From Arthrobacter cheniae (GTDB lineage Bacteria; Actinomycetota; Actinomycetes; Actinomycetales; Micrococcaceae): a stretch of DNA of 64,000 nucleotides. Positions 38,240 through 48,250 of the stretch are shown here, one piece after another. The translations under genes and the position numbers were made by a program. The stretch is taken from contig NZ_QZVT01000002.1 of the NCBI RefSeq assembly GCF_003602275.1, positions 62,001-126,000 of the forward strand, given 5' to 3'. Each line of letters begins with the position of its first letter. Position 1 is the first letter of the stretch. The notes under the pieces were generated by a model that saw only the letters and a program-made list of their open reading frames with translations, was not told where the DNA came from and made no database searches.

Positions 38240-40897
38240 TCACTCCAGGTCCCGGACCTCCATGGTGGTGCCAACGACGTTCACGGTGAAGGACCCGAGC
38301 TCGTCGGTCCGGACCACAGGGATATCGGCACGCACGAGTGCCTCCAGGATGGTGGGATGGGGATGGCCGTACTCGTTGTCCTCCCCCACGGAGATCAGCG
38401 CGAGACGGGGACGTAGCGCCTCGATCAGCGTGGTGCCGCCGTTCCTTGCCCCATGGTGGGCGACCTTCAGGATATCCACGCCCCGGTTGGCGATCTCCGG
38501 TGACGCATCGAGCATCCGTGCCCCAGCATCCTCCTCGAGATCCCCAGTGAGCAGGATCCGCACAGGCCGGTCGGATGCCTGGACCACGACGTCGAGCACC
38601 GCACTGGCGTTGTTCTCCTCCTCTGCTTCTGCGGAGCCTGCCGGCCACAGGACGCGGACCTGTGTCCGTTGGAGGTCGAAAGTCGTGAGGCTGTCGAGCT
38701 TCTCGGGCCGTACCCCGGCATCGGCAGCCGCGTCCGTCACCTCCCGCGGCAATCGGTCCTCGCCCGTCGAGTAATAGAACTTAGAGACGGTGCGTCCGTT
38801 GACAGCCCCCTCAACGCCTCCGTAGTGATCGTCGTGCAGATGTGTGATGACGAGGGCGTCGATCACCTCGACCGACAGGTCATCGAGGCAACGGTCCATC
38901 GCGGCCGGGTCAGGGCCGGTATCCACCACCAGTGCGTGTCCCGGCGCCGTCCCGACGACCAGACCGTCCCCCTGCCCCACGTCGCAGACCGCGACGATCC
39001 AGCCGGTAGCCGGAGGAACGGTCGTGACCTTGACGAGCACGATGACCGCTGCTGCCACCACAGTGAGGATGAGACCCATGACGAGAACCCTCCGGCCTCT
39101 CGCCATGCCCCCGTTGTCCGCCGATGGCGAGCGCGTGCGGCCCGTGCCCGGATGGCCTCCTTCGACGAACGCGGTGTGGTCCGCGGGACTCCGGTTCACT
39201 CTCTCCCTGCTCCGAACCGGGTCCCCGCCGCTGCCCGTCGCGCCGAGCATGTGGTTCCAACGGGTCGACTGCGGCCGTCGGGCGACCAGCAGGAACAGGA
39301 CCGCGAGCGACACCAGAGCAGCAAGAGTGGCTCCCGCCGGCCCTGACGCCCAGGGTAGCGATGCTGCCGGTGCTCCCGCGAAGGTATCGGCGACGGCGCC
39401 CACCCATCGTGTTCCCCCTTGCGCTGCGACGATGAGGGGCTGTGCCAGCACTGGTGCAGCGACCAGCGCGAGGATCGCGACCATGCCCAGCAGCGTGATC
39501 GCCGGCACGACGGGAGACACCGCGACATTCGCCGGGAGCGAGTACACCGGCAGGGCCGGCTGGATCAGGACGAGGATCGGAGCACAGAACAATTGCGCCG
39601 TGAGCGGTATCGCGAGCACTTGGGCCATCACGCGGGGCATCAGGCGCCCGAGTGATTCCGCTACCGCAGGACCGGCGAGGACGAGCCCCAGGGTTGCAGA
39701 GACCGACAGCATGAAGGCGAAGGACACCGAGAGCCAGGGATCGACCGCCAGCAGGACGATGATCGACAGCATCAGCAGTGTCAGTGAGACCTTTCCCCGC
39801 CCGGACAGCACGGCCACGACACCGATCCCACCCATGACTGCTGCCCGCAGCACACTCGGTTCGGGACGCACCAGCAGGACGAACCCCGCAAGGGCCATCA
39901 CGGCGCCGATGGCCGCCGGGAATCGAGGTACGCGACCGAAGCGGAGCCCCAGGAACATGAATGCGATGACATAGGAGCAATTGGCTCCGCTGACGGCAGT
40001 CAGGTGTGTCAGCCCGGTGGTCTTCATGGCGTGTTCGAGATCGGGCTCGAGAGTGGTCCGGTCTCCAAGGACCATCCCCGGAAGCAATCCGTGGTCCCGG
40101 CCGTCACGCTGGGCTGCATCCCTGAAGCGGGACCTCAGCCCATCGGTATAACCGAACCAGCCCTCGGCTTCCTGGACCATGGGACGGCTGGAGGGAAGGA
40201 AGATCGCTGTCGCCCGTCCAGGGCGATCCGAAGGCTTGGCGATGCCTAATACCCGTACCGTGTCTCCCGTGCCCATGGTCGACCACGAGGCGGAACCAAG
40301 AACGACGACGGGCGTGGCCGAGATGAAGGGAGTACCACCCAACAGCCCTCCGATTACTTCGGCGTCCACCAGGAACCGCTCCCCGCCGCCGAAAGCGCCC
40401 TGAGGGAGCGACGAGGGCTCCCCCACGATCCGCAGGTAAGCCGTGAACGTGGCCGAGCTCGCGATTGCCTCATCAACGGGTCCTTCCGCCGCCCGAGCGA
40501 GGCTTCCACCGGTGGCCAGCAGGACGAGGGCCACCGTCGCTGCGGGTGCCAGGCCCTGCCCCAGCAACAGCGCCCACTGCCGACCGGCGCGTTCAGGTAC
40601 GAGGAAAATAACGCCGGCGAGTAGCAGAGTGACAGCAGCACAGATCAGCGCACTCGCCGTCACACCGACCGCAGGGCCCTGGATGGCAGTGGCAGCGACC
40701 GCCCATGCGACCGCAGCGGATGGAACAAGGCGCAGATCACCTCGCCACCGCGGCCCACGGGTTCCCGACCCCACCTCCCGGTGTGGAATATTGCCTTCTT
40801 GCGGCAGTCCGCCCGTGGGGTTGCGCCGTCTACCGGTGTGCCGCACAGGGCGGAGGCGCCCTGTCGAACGGAACGATGCCACCGCAGCCCTGATCAC
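38240..40897 (-). CDS. comEC: DNA uptake channel protein ComEC/Rec2
   Basis: This 885-residue polytopic membrane protein is thought to form the channel that brings single-strand DNA into the cytosol. It has two N-terminal helices, an OB-like DUF4131 region (about 120-220), and the competence domain with many helices (about 240-560, TGLTHLTAVSGANCSYVIAF). An extracellular metallo-beta-lactamase-like nuclease domain follows (about 640-880, VDTGPDPAAMDRCL, ITHLHDDHYGG, LKVAHHGARNGG). The HxHxDH metal site is intact. The start is GTG at 40897, overlapping the comEA stop by 4 nt. The frame is complete, so DNA uptake may be functional. Confidence 0.95.
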   Translation of the reverse strand: MIRAAVASFRSTGRLRPVRHTGRRRNPTGGLPQEGNIPHREVGSGTRGPRWRGDLRLVPSAAVAWAVAATAIQGPAVGVTASALICAAVTLLLAGVIFLVPERAGRQWALLLGQGLAPAATVALVLLATGGSLARAAEGPVDEAIASSATFTAYLRIVGEPSSLPQGAFGGGERFLVDAEVIGGLLGGTPFISATPVVVLGSASWSTMGTGDTVRVLGIAKPSDRPGRATAIFLPSSRPMVQEAEGWFGYTDGLRSRFRDAAQRDGRDHGLLPGMVLGDRTTLEPDLEHAMKTTGLTHLTAVSGANCSYVIAFMFLGLRFGRVPRFPAAIGAVMALAGFVLLVRPEPSVLRAAVMGGIGVVAVLSGRGKVSLTLLMLSIIVLLAVDPWLSVSFAFMLSVSATLGLVLAGPAVAESLGRLMPRVMAQVLAIPLTAQLFCAPILVLIQPALPVYSLPANVAVSPVVPAITLLGMVAILALVAAPVLAQPLIVAAQGGTRWVGAVADTFAGAPAASLPWASGPAGATLAALVSLAVLFLLVARRPQSTRWNHMLGATGSGGDPVRSRERVNRSPADHTAFVEGGHPGTGRTRSPSADNGGMARGRRVLVMGLILTVVAAAVIVLVKVTTVPPATGWIVAVCDVGQGDGLVVGTAPGHALVVDTGPDPAAMDRCLDDLSVEVIDALVITHLHDDHYGGVEGAVNGRTVSKFYYSTGEDRLPREVTDAAADAGVRPEKLDSLTTFDLQRTQVRVLWPAGSAEAEEENNASAVLDVVVQASDRPVRILLTGDLEEDAGARMLDASPEIANRGVDILKVAHHGARNGGTTLIEALRPRLALISVGEDNEYGHPHPTILEALVRADIPVVRTDELGSFTVNVVGTTMEVRDLE

Positions 40898-42126
40898 CGG
40901 ACCACGATGAGCGGGAGGATTCCCTCGAGCAGCGCCGGTCCTATTCCCGGTATCGCGTCGATATCCGAGGCCTGCACGAAAGGACCGTGCTCCTCGCGCC
41001 AGTCGATGATGCGCTGGCCGAGGACGGGTCCCACACGTGGAAGCGATTCGACGTCGGCGAGTGTCGCCGCGTTGATGTCGATGGCCTGATCAGGAGCTTC
41101 GGGCCCGCCCGCGCCGCCGGCTGAATCCTCCGAAGGTTGAATGTTCTGGTCCAGGACTCCTGATGGGGACGACCCTCCGGAACGTGCTGTATCCGTGCGT
41201 GGTTCCTCCCCGACGGCCAGTACGTGGATGTGCTGCCCGTCCGACGGTGTGGCGGCGAGATTGACTCCCTCGAGGTCGGCCTCCGGCAAAGCCCCGCCGG
41301 CTTGCTCGATGACCTCGAAGAGGCGCGCGCCGGCAGCGACCTCCACCACGCCGGGTGCAGCGATTGCTCCCGTGACGTAGACGATGACTTTCTGGTCCGC
41401 ATCCCTCTCCGCGCCGCCCGGTGGCTCGCCCGTTCCCAGGTCCGACATTCCGGGGCCTGCTCCGTTCCCTTCCTGCTGGCTCGTCGCACCGTCGGTAGTT
41501 TCCGGTGTTCCGGCCTCGCGCGCACCGCCTTCCGATGCTGCCCCCGAGGGGTCCCCCTGATCCGAAGGCTGGACCCCGACGTCCGGCGCCCCGGAACCCG
41601 CCGGCCTCTCGGCGTCGAGTTGTACCGAGACCGCTGCGGCGGACGGCTCCGAGCTACGCACCAGGAAGAGGGCGGCACCGACCGCGAGGGCTATGCCGAG
41701 GAATACGAGCGCCGCCGATCGCGCGACGCGCCACTGCAAGCCCCCGGCGCCCCCATCCTCGTCATCATCCTCGTCACGGTTCGGGTCAGGATTCGCGTCG
41801 ACATTCCCATAGACGTTCTCCTGGGAGTACCCACTGAAGCCCTCATCAGGGACGCCATCAGCATCACCCTCGAAGGGTGGGTAGGAGCGACCCGCACCAC
41901 CGCGGCCGGAAACACCACCGAGGCCGGAAACGGCATCTCGAAGACTCGCTCGTTCCGGGTCGACCCCGCTGCCCGGCACCCGCGGGACAGTCCCGCCACC
42001 TGACACCCGAGGGACGTCCCCGCCGCGCGGCTGCCCGCCGACGCCCAGACTGCCGGACGAGCCGCCCTGCGGACGGGGCGGCGGGACCCAGGGGTCCCCG
42101 TTCGTCGGCCATCGGTGCTTTCCCAT
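40894..42126 (-). CDS. comEA: Competence DNA receptor ComEA (SLBB and helix-hairpin-helix)
   Basis: This 410-residue protein is longer than the classical ComEA of about 200 residues because of an N-terminal cytosolic Gly/Pro/Arg-rich extension of about 130 residues. One membrane helix (about 136-155), an acidic low-complexity linker, an SLBB domain (about 245-305, VIVYVTGAIAAPGVVEV) and two C-terminal helix-hairpin-helix motifs (INAATLADVESLPRVGPVLG and DIDAIPGIGPALLEGIL) follow. ComEA binds double-strand DNA outside the membrane and hands it to ComEC, encoded next with a 4-nt overlap. Confidence 0.93.
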   Translation of the reverse strand: MGKHRWPTNGDPWVPPPRPQGGSSGSLGVGGQPRGGDVPRVSGGGTVPRVPGSGVDPERASLRDAVSGLGGVSGRGGAGRSYPPFEGDADGVPDEGFSGYSQENVYGNVDANPDPNRDEDDDEDGGAGGLQWRVARSAALVFLGIALAVGAALFLVRSSEPSAAAVSVQLDAERPAGSGAPDVGVQPSDQGDPSGAASEGGAREAGTPETTDGATSQQEGNGAGPGMSDLGTGEPPGGAERDADQKVIVYVTGAIAAPGVVEVAAGARLFEVIEQAGGALPEADLEGVNLAATPSDGQHIHVLAVGEEPRTDTARSGGSSPSGVLDQNIQPSEDSAGGAGGPEAPDQAIDINAATLADVESLPRVGPVLGQRIIDWREEHGPFVQASDIDAIPGIGPALLEGILPLIVVR

Positions 42127-42222
42127 AGGGCCACGCTAGGAGCGGGGGCCGGCGCGACCGGAAGTGCACGCGGCTATGTGGACAACGCGGCAGGAGACAC
42201 CGTGGAGGCCTCGATCATGCCG

Positions 42223-43083
42223 TCAGGACAGGCGTGGACTCACCGTGACGGCCACGACCCCCAGGCCGGCGTGCGCCGCCAGGACCGACGGACAGGGAGA
42301 CGTTGAGACTCGTCCGGCCCCGACGACGCTCTCGAGCCTTTGCGCGAGTCCGACGGCGTCCTCCTCGTTGCCGAAGTGGTGAACCGTCAGGTCCACGCCG
42401 TTGCTTCGACCCGCAACATCCGCCTCGACGAGCTCCTCGAGCCGCTGCAGTGCCCGTGCTGCCGATCGCATGCGTTCGAGCGGCACCAGACGACCGCCCT
42501 GTACATGCAGGAGGACGCGGACGGACAGCAGGGTGCCCAGCCAGCCGACGGCGGCCGTGATGCGTCCTCCGCGCCGCAACTGTTCCACGCTCGGGACGTA
42601 GAAATAGAGGGCCGAGGCACGGGCAGCCATGGCCGCAGCAGCCGCAGCGGCCTGGAGGCCGGCACCGGCCCGTGCAGCGGTCAGCGCAGCCAGGGCTGCG
42701 CGGCCCTGAGCCATGCCCGCCGTCCTCGTATCGATCACTTCCACGGGGATGACGGACCGCGAAGCCGCGAGCCGAGCTGCCTCGACGGTTCCCGACAGCA
42801 GCCCCGAGAGGTGGACGGACACGACGGCGTCGTACCCCTCGTCGGCGAGCCTGCCGTAGACCCGGTCGAACTGCCCCGGGGACGGCCGCGAGGTACGAAC
42901 GACGGATCCGGCGGCGAGGGCCACCATCAACGGCGCGGTAACGTCGTCGTGCTCTCCCGTGAGGATGTCGTCACCCACGAGCACGGGCATCGCGACCACC
43001 TGCACGCCGTCGGCGATGCCGCCGGTTCCGGTCCATCCGGGTGCGAAGCCGGCGGCGGAGTCCGTGACGACGGCTACGCGCAC
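42223..43083 (-). CDS. DegV family fatty-acid-binding protein
   Basis: DegV/FakB proteins bind a fatty acid between two domains and present it to the kinase FakA. The 286-residue protein has the first-domain start VAVVTDSAAGF, TSRPSPGQF, the HLSGLLSGT loop, LRRGGRI and a C-terminal HAGLGVVAV (HAGPG in most members). An Ala-rich helix near residues 130-155 is unusual in its lack of other residues. The ligand is unknown. It lies 43 bp downstream of leuS on the same strand. Confidence 0.9.
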   Translation of the reverse strand: MRVAVVTDSAAGFAPGWTGTGGIADGVQVVAMPVLVGDDILTGEHDDVTAPLMVALAAGSVVRTSRPSPGQFDRVYGRLADEGYDAVVSVHLSGLLSGTVEAARLAASRSVIPVEVIDTRTAGMAQGRAALAALTAARAGAGLQAAAAAAAMAARASALYFYVPSVEQLRRGGRITAAVGWLGTLLSVRVLLHVQGGRLVPLERMRSAARALQRLEELVEADVAGRSNGVDLTVHHFGNEEDAVGLAQRLESVVGAGRVSTSPCPSVLAAHAGLGVVAVTVSPRLS

Positions 43084-43126
43084 AACCCGCTCCGGCCCGG
43101 AACGACAGCCGCTGGCACGAGCATCA

Positions 43127-45625
43127 TCAGGCTGGAACGATGTTGACCAGCTTCGGCGCCCGCACGATGACCGTGCGGATCCCCCGCCCGTCCAGGACCC
43201 GCTGGACCTGCTCGCTCGCCAGCGCCAACTCGCGGAGTTCGTCCTCGGCGATGTCCGGCGACACCGTCAGGCGGTCACGCACCTTGCCCTGCACCTGCAC
43301 GACGGCGACGACGGTCTCCTGTGTCAGCAGGGCCGGATCGACGGCGGGCCACCCTGCCGTCGCCACGGTCGCCTCGTGCCCGAGCCGGTTCCAGAGGTCC
43401 TCCGCGGTGTACGGCGCGAAGAGGCTGAGGATGATGGCGACAGCCTCCGTTGCCTCCCGGACTGCCGGGTCCGCCCCGCCAGGGCCGGAGTCGATGGCCT
43501 TCCTCGTCGCGTTGACGAGTTCCATGAGTTTGGCGATGACCACGTTGAACTTGTTGGCCTCCATCAGCTCAGCGGCGTCGGAAACGGTCCTGTGGGTCAC
43601 CACGCGCAGCGCGCGATCCCCCGCGGAGGGGTCGGCTCCGACAGGGCTCGTGACGTCACCGCCCAGACGCCAGGCGCGTGCGAGGAATTTCGCGGAGCCC
43701 GACGGCGAGACATCGGCCCAGTCGACGTCGTCCTCAGGCGGGGACGCGAACACCATGGTGAGTCGAACGGCGTCGACCCCGTAGCGGTCCAGCTGCTCAC
43801 CGAGGTCCACTCCATTGCCCAGCGACTTGCTCATCGCCTTGCCACCGTTGAGGACCTGGCCCTGGTTCAGCAACGCGCTGAAGGGCTCCGTGAAGTTCAC
43901 CATGCCGAGGTCGAACAGCACCTTGGTGAAGAACCTGCTGTACAGCAGGTGCAGGATGGCGTGCTCGACCCCGCCGACGTACTGGCAGACCGGCAGCCAG
44001 CGGTTGACCGCCTCGCTGTCGAAGGGGGCTGTGTCGAGCTGCGGGTTCACGAAGCGGAGGTAGTACCAGGACGAGTCGACGAACGTGTCCATGGTGTCGG
44101 TATCGCGCCTGGCAGCACCACCGCACTCGGGGCAGGGCACGTTGACCCACTCCTCGACCGCGGCCAGCGGCGAGGTGCCTTTGGGCGCGAGGGCCTCGCC
44201 TCGCAGGCCTTCGGGCAGCGTCACCGGCAGCTGGTCGTCCGGCACCGGCACCTCGCCGCAGGACGGGCAGTGGATGATCGGGATGGGGGTGCCCCAGAAA
44301 CGCTGGCGTGACAGCAGCCAGTCCCGCAGGCGGTAGTTGATGGTGTGCTCGCCGGTCCCCTGCTGCTCGATCAGTTCGACGGCGCGGCGGATGGCAGCGG
44401 GCTTGTCCAGCCCGGTCAGTTCGCCGGAGTTGACGAGCGTACCCTCGCCCGTCGTCGCGATGCCGGTCACGGATGCGTCATCGGCCCCGGTGTCGACGAC
44501 GGTGCGCACCGGCAGGTCGAAGGCGCGTGCGAAGTCGAGGTCACGCTGGTCGTGCGCGGGCACGGCCATGATCGCTCCGGTCCCGTAGTCGGCGAGGACG
44601 TAGTCCGCGGCCCAGACAGGCAGCTTCTCCCCCGTCAGGGGATTGACTGCGTGGCGCCCGGTGAAGACTCCCGTCTTCTCACGCTCGGTCGCCTGCCGTT
44701 CGATTTCCGACAGTCCCTTGACCTGCTCCCGGTACGCCTCGAGCGCGTCCCGGCGATCCGGGGTGACGAGCTCGAGCGCCAGGTTCGCGTCGGCCGCGAC
44801 GACGAAGAACGTCGCCCCGTACAGCGTGTCGGGACGCGTGGTGAAGACCTCGACGTCGGAAGCGGGCAGACCGCCGTCTGCCTCGATCCGGAAACGTACG
44901 TGCGCTCCTTCCGACCGGCCGATCCAGTTGCGCTGCATCGCGAGCACGCGCTCGGGCCAGTGGCCCTTCAACTGCTCCATGTCATCCAGCAGGCGGTCGG
45001 CGTAGTCGGTGATCCGGAAGTACCACTGGTTCAGGTTCTTCTTGGTCACCATTGTGCCGCAGCGATCGCAGGCACCGTTGATGACCTGCTCGTTGGCCAG
45101 GACGGTCTGATCCTTCGGGCACCAGTTCACCGGCGAGTTGCGTCGGTAGGCGAGGCCCTTCTCGAAGAACCGCACGAAGAGCCACTGGGTCCACCGGTAG
45201 TACTCGGGGTCCGAGGTGTGCAGACGCCGCTCCCAGTCGGCACTGATGGCGTAGCGCTTGAACGAGTGCGCCTGGGTCTCGATGTTTGCGTACGTCCACT
45301 CGGCGGGATGCGCGTTCCGCTTGATGGCGGCGTTCTCCGCGGGGAGGCCGAAGGAGTCCCAGCCGATGGGATGCAGGACGTCGAAGCCCTTCTGCCGGTA
45401 GAAGCGCGCGGCGACGTCGCCCATCGCGAAGGCCTCGGCGTGTCCCATGTGGAGGTCACCCGAGGGGTAGGGGAACATGTCGAGGACATAGCGCCGCTGG
45501 CGGCTCCCGTCGTCGATCGGCGCGAAGGACTTCAGCCGGTCCCAGACCGCCGGCCACTTCGCTTCGATAGCCGCGACGTCGTAGGAGTTCTCGTCCGGCT
45601 GGGCGTCCTCGGGGTTGGTGCTCAC
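43127..45625 (-). CDS. leuS: Leucyl-tRNA synthetase
   Basis: This 832-residue class I synthetase charges tRNA-Leu and edits mischarged norvaline or isoleucine. HIGH appears as HMGH ([12 protein letters not shown]) and KMSKS as AMSKSLGN (in GGKAMSKS). The CP1 editing domain has the Thr-rich [10 protein letters not shown] and [15 protein letters not shown]. The zinc-finger-like CPKD and CDRC, and CPSC and CPEC, pairs are present, as is the C-terminal anticodon domain. The start is GTG at 45625; the open frame upstream runs through the leader terminator and is rejected. A leader with Leu codons and an intrinsic terminator precedes it. Confidence 0.97.
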   Translation of the reverse strand: MSTNPEDAQPDENSYDVAAIEAKWPAVWDRLKSFAPIDDGSRQRRYVLDMFPYPSGDLHMGHAEAFAMGDVAARFYRQKGFDVLHPIGWDSFGLPAENAAIKRNAHPAEWTYANIETQAHSFKRYAISADWERRLHTSDPEYYRWTQWLFVRFFEKGLAYRRNSPVNWCPKDQTVLANEQVINGACDRCGTMVTKKNLNQWYFRITDYADRLLDDMEQLKGHWPERVLAMQRNWIGRSEGAHVRFRIEADGGLPASDVEVFTTRPDTLYGATFFVVAADANLALELVTPDRRDALEAYREQVKGLSEIERQATEREKTGVFTGRHAVNPLTGEKLPVWAADYVLADYGTGAIMAVPAHDQRDLDFARAFDLPVRTVVDTGADDASVTGIATTGEGTLVNSGELTGLDKPAAIRRAVELIEQQGTGEHTINYRLRDWLLSRQRFWGTPIPIIHCPSCGEVPVPDDQLPVTLPEGLRGEALAPKGTSPLAAVEEWVNVPCPECGGAARRDTDTMDTFVDSSWYYLRFVNPQLDTAPFDSEAVNRWLPVCQYVGGVEHAILHLLYSRFFTKVLFDLGMVNFTEPFSALLNQGQVLNGGKAMSKSLGNGVDLGEQLDRYGVDAVRLTMVFASPPEDDVDWADVSPSGSAKFLARAWRLGGDVTSPVGADPSAGDRALRVVTHRTVSDAAELMEANKFNVVIAKLMELVNATRKAIDSGPGGADPAVREATEAVAIILSLFAPYTAEDLWNRLGHEATVATAGWPAVDPALLTQETVVAVVQVQGKVRDRLTVSPDIAEDELRELALASEQVQRVLDGRGIRTVIVRAPKLVNIVPA

Positions 45626-45710
45626 TGTTTGGCCTGTCCTGTCGGTGGAACGTTGTACTGCATGTGCTCGGGTAACCCCGCCGTCGAGGTGTCCATCGCA
45701 TCCTGTGCCG

Positions 45711-45743
45711 GACACACAAAAGCCCCTCACACGCAGGAGGGGC
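45711..45743 (-). terminator. Intrinsic terminator in the leuS leader (attenuator)
   Basis: In the transcript, GCCCCTC (45737-45743) pairs with GAGGGGC (45722-45728) over 7 bp with an 8-nt loop, followed by TTTTGTGTG. This is one of the few U-tailed hairpins in the window. It lies about 85 nt before the leuS start and after the leader peptide, so it can stop transcription before leuS. Confidence 0.75.
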
Positions 45744-45745
45744 CG

Positions 45746-45767
45746 CCGCACGGTTTTGACCGTGCGG
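45746..45767 (-). promoter_or_regulatory. leuS leader stem-loop 1
   Basis: A perfect 9-bp stem (CCGCACGGT with ACCGTGCGG, 4-nt loop) starts directly after the stop codon of the leader peptide and lies 2 nt upstream of the terminator hairpin. A ribosome at the stop codon would cover its 5' arm. How it interacts with the terminator is not obvious, since the two do not share bases. Confidence 0.6.
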
Positions 45768-45794
45768 CTAGGTAAGCAGGAGGTTCCGGAGCAT
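45768..45794 (-). CDS. leuS leader peptide rich in Leu
   Basis: An ATG frame of eight codons encodes MLRNLLLT, with half the residues Leu (CTC, CTC, CTG, CTT). The -10 box TAAAGT is 7 nt upstream, so translation would start at the first base of the RNA. It has the form of a classical attenuator peptide that senses charged tRNA-Leu, the product of the downstream enzyme. Confidence 0.65.
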   Translation of the reverse strand: MLRNLLLT

Positions 45795-45801
45795 GGATGC
45801 C

Positions 45802-45807
45802 ACTTTA
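45802..45807 (-). promoter_or_regulatory. -10 box of the leuS leader
   Basis: TAAAGT is placed 7 nt before the leader peptide ATG. No good -35 box is visible at 17 bp. Confidence 0.5.
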
Positions 45808-45828
45808 GCAGTGCGCCATCGGGCGGAA

Positions 45829-45876
45829 GGCGCCCGGCACAGCGAAGCCCGGTCCATCGTGGACGAACCGGGCGCC
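45829..45876 (-). terminator. Terminator downstream of glpK
   Basis: An outer 9-bp stem (GGCGCCCGG with CCGGGCGCC) encloses an inner GCCCGGT/ACCGGGC pairing, beginning about 20 nt after the glpK stop. It should separate glpK from the leuS promoter. Confidence 0.65.
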
Positions 45877-45895
45877 GCTCAGGGTGCGCAGGCTG

Positions 45896-47413
45896 CTAGT
45901 GCACGTCCTCATCGACCCAGTCGAAGGTCTTCGTGACGGCCTTCTTCCACAGCCGGAGCTGACGCTCCCGCTCACTGTCGTCCATGGACGGGATCCAGCG
46001 CTTGTCCTCGGCCCAGTTCGTGGACAGCTCGTCCGTGTCCTTCCAGAAGCCGACGGCGAGGCCCGCAGCGTAGGCGGCCCCCAGCGCGGTGGTCTCCGTG
46101 ACCTTCGGACGAATGACCGGAATGCCGAGGATGTCGGCCTGGAACTGCATCAGGGCGTCGTTGGCAACCATGCCGCCGTCGACCCTGAGATCCTCCATGT
46201 CGACACCGGAATCGGCGTTCGCAGCGTCCAGCACCTCGCGGGTCTGGAATGCTGTCGCTTCCAGCGCTGCACGGGCGATGTGACCCTTGTTCACGAACCG
46301 CGTCAGGCCGACGATCGCGCCGCGGGCGTCTGCACGCCAGTACGGTGCGAAGAGGCCGGAGAACGCCGGGACGATGTAGACGCCACCGTTGTCGTCCACG
46401 GTTGTCGCAAGCTGCTCCACCTCGGGAGCACTCTTGATCAGGCCGAGGTTGTCCCGCAGCCACTGGATGAGTGAACCGGTGACGGCGATAGACCCTTCGA
46501 GCGCGTAGATCGGCTTCGCGTCGCCCAGCTTGTAGCAGACCGTCGTGAGCAGGCCGTTCTTGGAGTGGACGATCTCCTCACCCGTGTTGACGATCATGAA
46601 GTTGCCGGTGCCGTAGGTGTTCTTCGCGCCGCCCTTGTCGAAGGCTGCCTGACCGAACGTCGCCGCCTGCTGGTCGCCGAGAATACCGGCGACCGGGGTC
46701 TCGCGCAGGAGCTGCGACGTGTGAACCGTGCCGTAGACCTCCGAGGACGACCTGATCTCAGGCATCATCGACACCGGGACACCGAAATCGGCGAGGATCC
46801 CCTCGTCCCAGGCCAGGGTCTCGAGATCCATGAAGAGCGTCCGGGACGCATTGGTGACGTCGGTGATGTGCACGCCGCCGTCGACACCGCCCGTCAGGTT
46901 CCAGGTGACCCAGGAATCGGTGTTGCCGAAGAGTAGGTCACCGGACTCGGCCTTCGCCCGCGCACCATCGACGTTGTCGAGGATCCACTTGATCTTGGTA
47001 CCGGAGAAGTAGGTCGCCAACGGCAGTCCCACCTTCGCCTTGTAACGCTCCACCCCGCCGTCCTTCGCGAGGTCGTCGACAATGTCCTGCGTGCGGGTGT
47101 CCTGCCACACGATCGCGTTGTAGACGGCCTTGCCGGTGGTCCTGTCCCAGACGACGGCGGTCTCCCGCTGGTTCGTGATGCCGACGGCTGCGATGTCGTG
47201 GCGGGTGAGGTTGGCCTTCGAGAGAGCCGTTCCGATGACCTCGCGGGTGTTGTCCCAGATCTCCGCGGGGTCGTGCTCGACCCAGCCGGCCTTCGGGAAG
47301 ATCTGCTCGTGTTCCTTCTGGCCGGAGGAGACGATATCCCCCTTGTGGTCGAACACGATAGCCCTGCTGGACGTGGTGCCCTGGTCGATGGCGATGACGT
47401 ACTGCTGCGACAT
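45896..47413 (-). CDS. glpK: Glycerol kinase
   Basis: This enzyme phosphorylates glycerol to sn-glycerol 3-phosphate and traps it in the cell. The 505-residue FGGY kinase has [15 protein letters not shown] at the N-terminal phosphate loop, [46 protein letters not shown] and the C-terminal [26 protein letters not shown] lies 6 nt before the ATG at 47413, so this start is preferred over one five codons upstream. It follows glpF by 64 nt, with a palindromic hairpin between. Confidence 0.98.
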   Translation of the reverse strand: MSQQYVIAIDQGTTSSRAIVFDHKGDIVSSGQKEHEQIFPKAGWVEHDPAEIWDNTREVIGTALSKANLTRHDIAAVGITNQRETAVVWDRTTGKAVYNAIVWQDTRTQDIVDDLAKDGGVERYKAKVGLPLATYFSGTKIKWILDNVDGARAKAESGDLLFGNTDSWVTWNLTGGVDGGVHITDVTNASRTLFMDLETLAWDEGILADFGVPVSMMPEIRSSSEVYGTVHTSQLLRETPVAGILGDQQAATFGQAAFDKGGAKNTYGTGNFMIVNTGEEIVHSKNGLLTTVCYKLGDAKPIYALEGSIAVTGSLIQWLRDNLGLIKSAPEVEQLATTVDDNGGVYIVPAFSGLFAPYWRADARGAIVGLTRFVNKGHIARAALEATAFQTREVLDAANADSGVDMEDLRVDGGMVANDALMQFQADILGIPVIRPKVTETTALGAAYAAGLAVGFWKDTDELSTNWAEDKRWIPSMDDSERERQLRLWKKAVTKTFDWVDEDVH

Positions 47414-47445
47414 GTCTAACTCCTTCATTGGATGACACGGTTAAG

Positions 47446-47463
47446 GGCGGCCCGCGGGCCGCC
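47446..47463. repeat. Perfect palindrome between glpF and glpK
   Basis: The 18-base perfect palindrome GGCGGCCCGCGGGCCGCC can form a 7-bp stem with a 4-nt loop in the glpF-glpK mRNA, 14 nt after the glpF stop. It may act as a weak terminator or RNA-processing site that sets the ratio of the two products. Confidence 0.5.
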
Positions 47464-47477
47464 GGGCTCGGTGAGGA

Positions 47478-48221
47478 CTAGGCAGCTATCGGGAAGGAGA
47501 TGAACTGGATGACGATGCCTGCAAGCGCACCACCGACGATCGGACCGACGACCGGCACCCATGCGTAGGACCAATCGCTGCCGCCCTTACCCCTGATGGG
47601 CAGGAGGGCATGCGCGATGCGGGGGCCGAGGTCACGGTTCGGGTTGATGGCGTAGCCGGTGGGTCCACCGAGCGAGGCACCGATGCCGACGACGAGGAGT
47701 GCTACGGCGAGGGGACCGATTTCTGTCGGCGTCCCGGCGAAGGAGAGGATGACGAACACGAGCACGAAGGTGCCGATGATTTCGGTTACGAGGTTCCAGC
47801 CGTACGAGCGGATGGCCGGGCCGGTGGAGAAGACGCCGAGCTTGTTGGCGGGGTCCGGCTCGTCATCGAAGTGCTGCTTGTAGGAGAGCCAGCAGAGGAC
47901 GGCGCCGAGGATGGAGCCGAGCATCTGCGCCGCGAGGTACGCCAGCGTGGTGGCGAAGGTCTTGTCGACACCGGGCGCGTATTCAGCCGCGTCGCCGTTG
48001 ACCAGCAGGCCGACCGTGACGGCGAAGTTCAGGTGGGCTCCGGAGAGGGCTGCGACGTAGACGCCGGCGAAGACCGCCAGGCCCCAGCCGAAGTTGACCA
48101 TGAGGAAGCCGCCGTTATTGCCCTTGGTCTTGGCGAGCGCAACGTTCGCGACTACACCGGTACCGAGCAACAACAACAGCATCGTGCCGAATGTTTCAGC
48201 AACAAATACTTCGAGAGACAT
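47478..48221 (-). CDS. glpF: Aquaglyceroporin, glycerol facilitator type
   Basis: This 247-residue six-helix channel of the MIP family would let glycerol enter by diffusion. Both half-helix motifs are changed: the first reads GAHLNFAVT (NFA instead of NPA) and the second INPNRDLGPR (NPN instead of NPA). The Arg of the selectivity filter (in NPNRD) is kept, as is the Asp after it that marks glycerol channels. The place between glpD and glpK supports glycerol as substrate. The N-terminus MSLEVFVAETFGTMLLLLLGTG is typical. Confidence 0.93.
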   Translation of the reverse strand: MSLEVFVAETFGTMLLLLLGTGVVANVALAKTKGNNGGFLMVNFGWGLAVFAGVYVAALSGAHLNFAVTVGLLVNGDAAEYAPGVDKTFATTLAYLAAQMLGSILGAVLCWLSYKQHFDDEPDPANKLGVFSTGPAIRSYGWNLVTEIIGTFVLVFVILSFAGTPTEIGPLAVALLVVGIGASLGGPTGYAINPNRDLGPRIAHALLPIRGKGGSDWSYAWVPVVGPIVGGALAGIVIQFISFPIAA

Positions 48222-48250
48222 CTTTGACTCCTCTAACTATTCATTTATCG

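Noticed and set aside
45626-45751. N-terminal extension of leuS by 42 codons
   Set aside because: It would translate through the leader terminator, and the family N-terminus begins at the GTG at 45625.
44345-45775. 476-codon open frame on the plus strand across leuS
   Set aside because: It is antisense to leuS and runs through the leader terminator; no motif is present.
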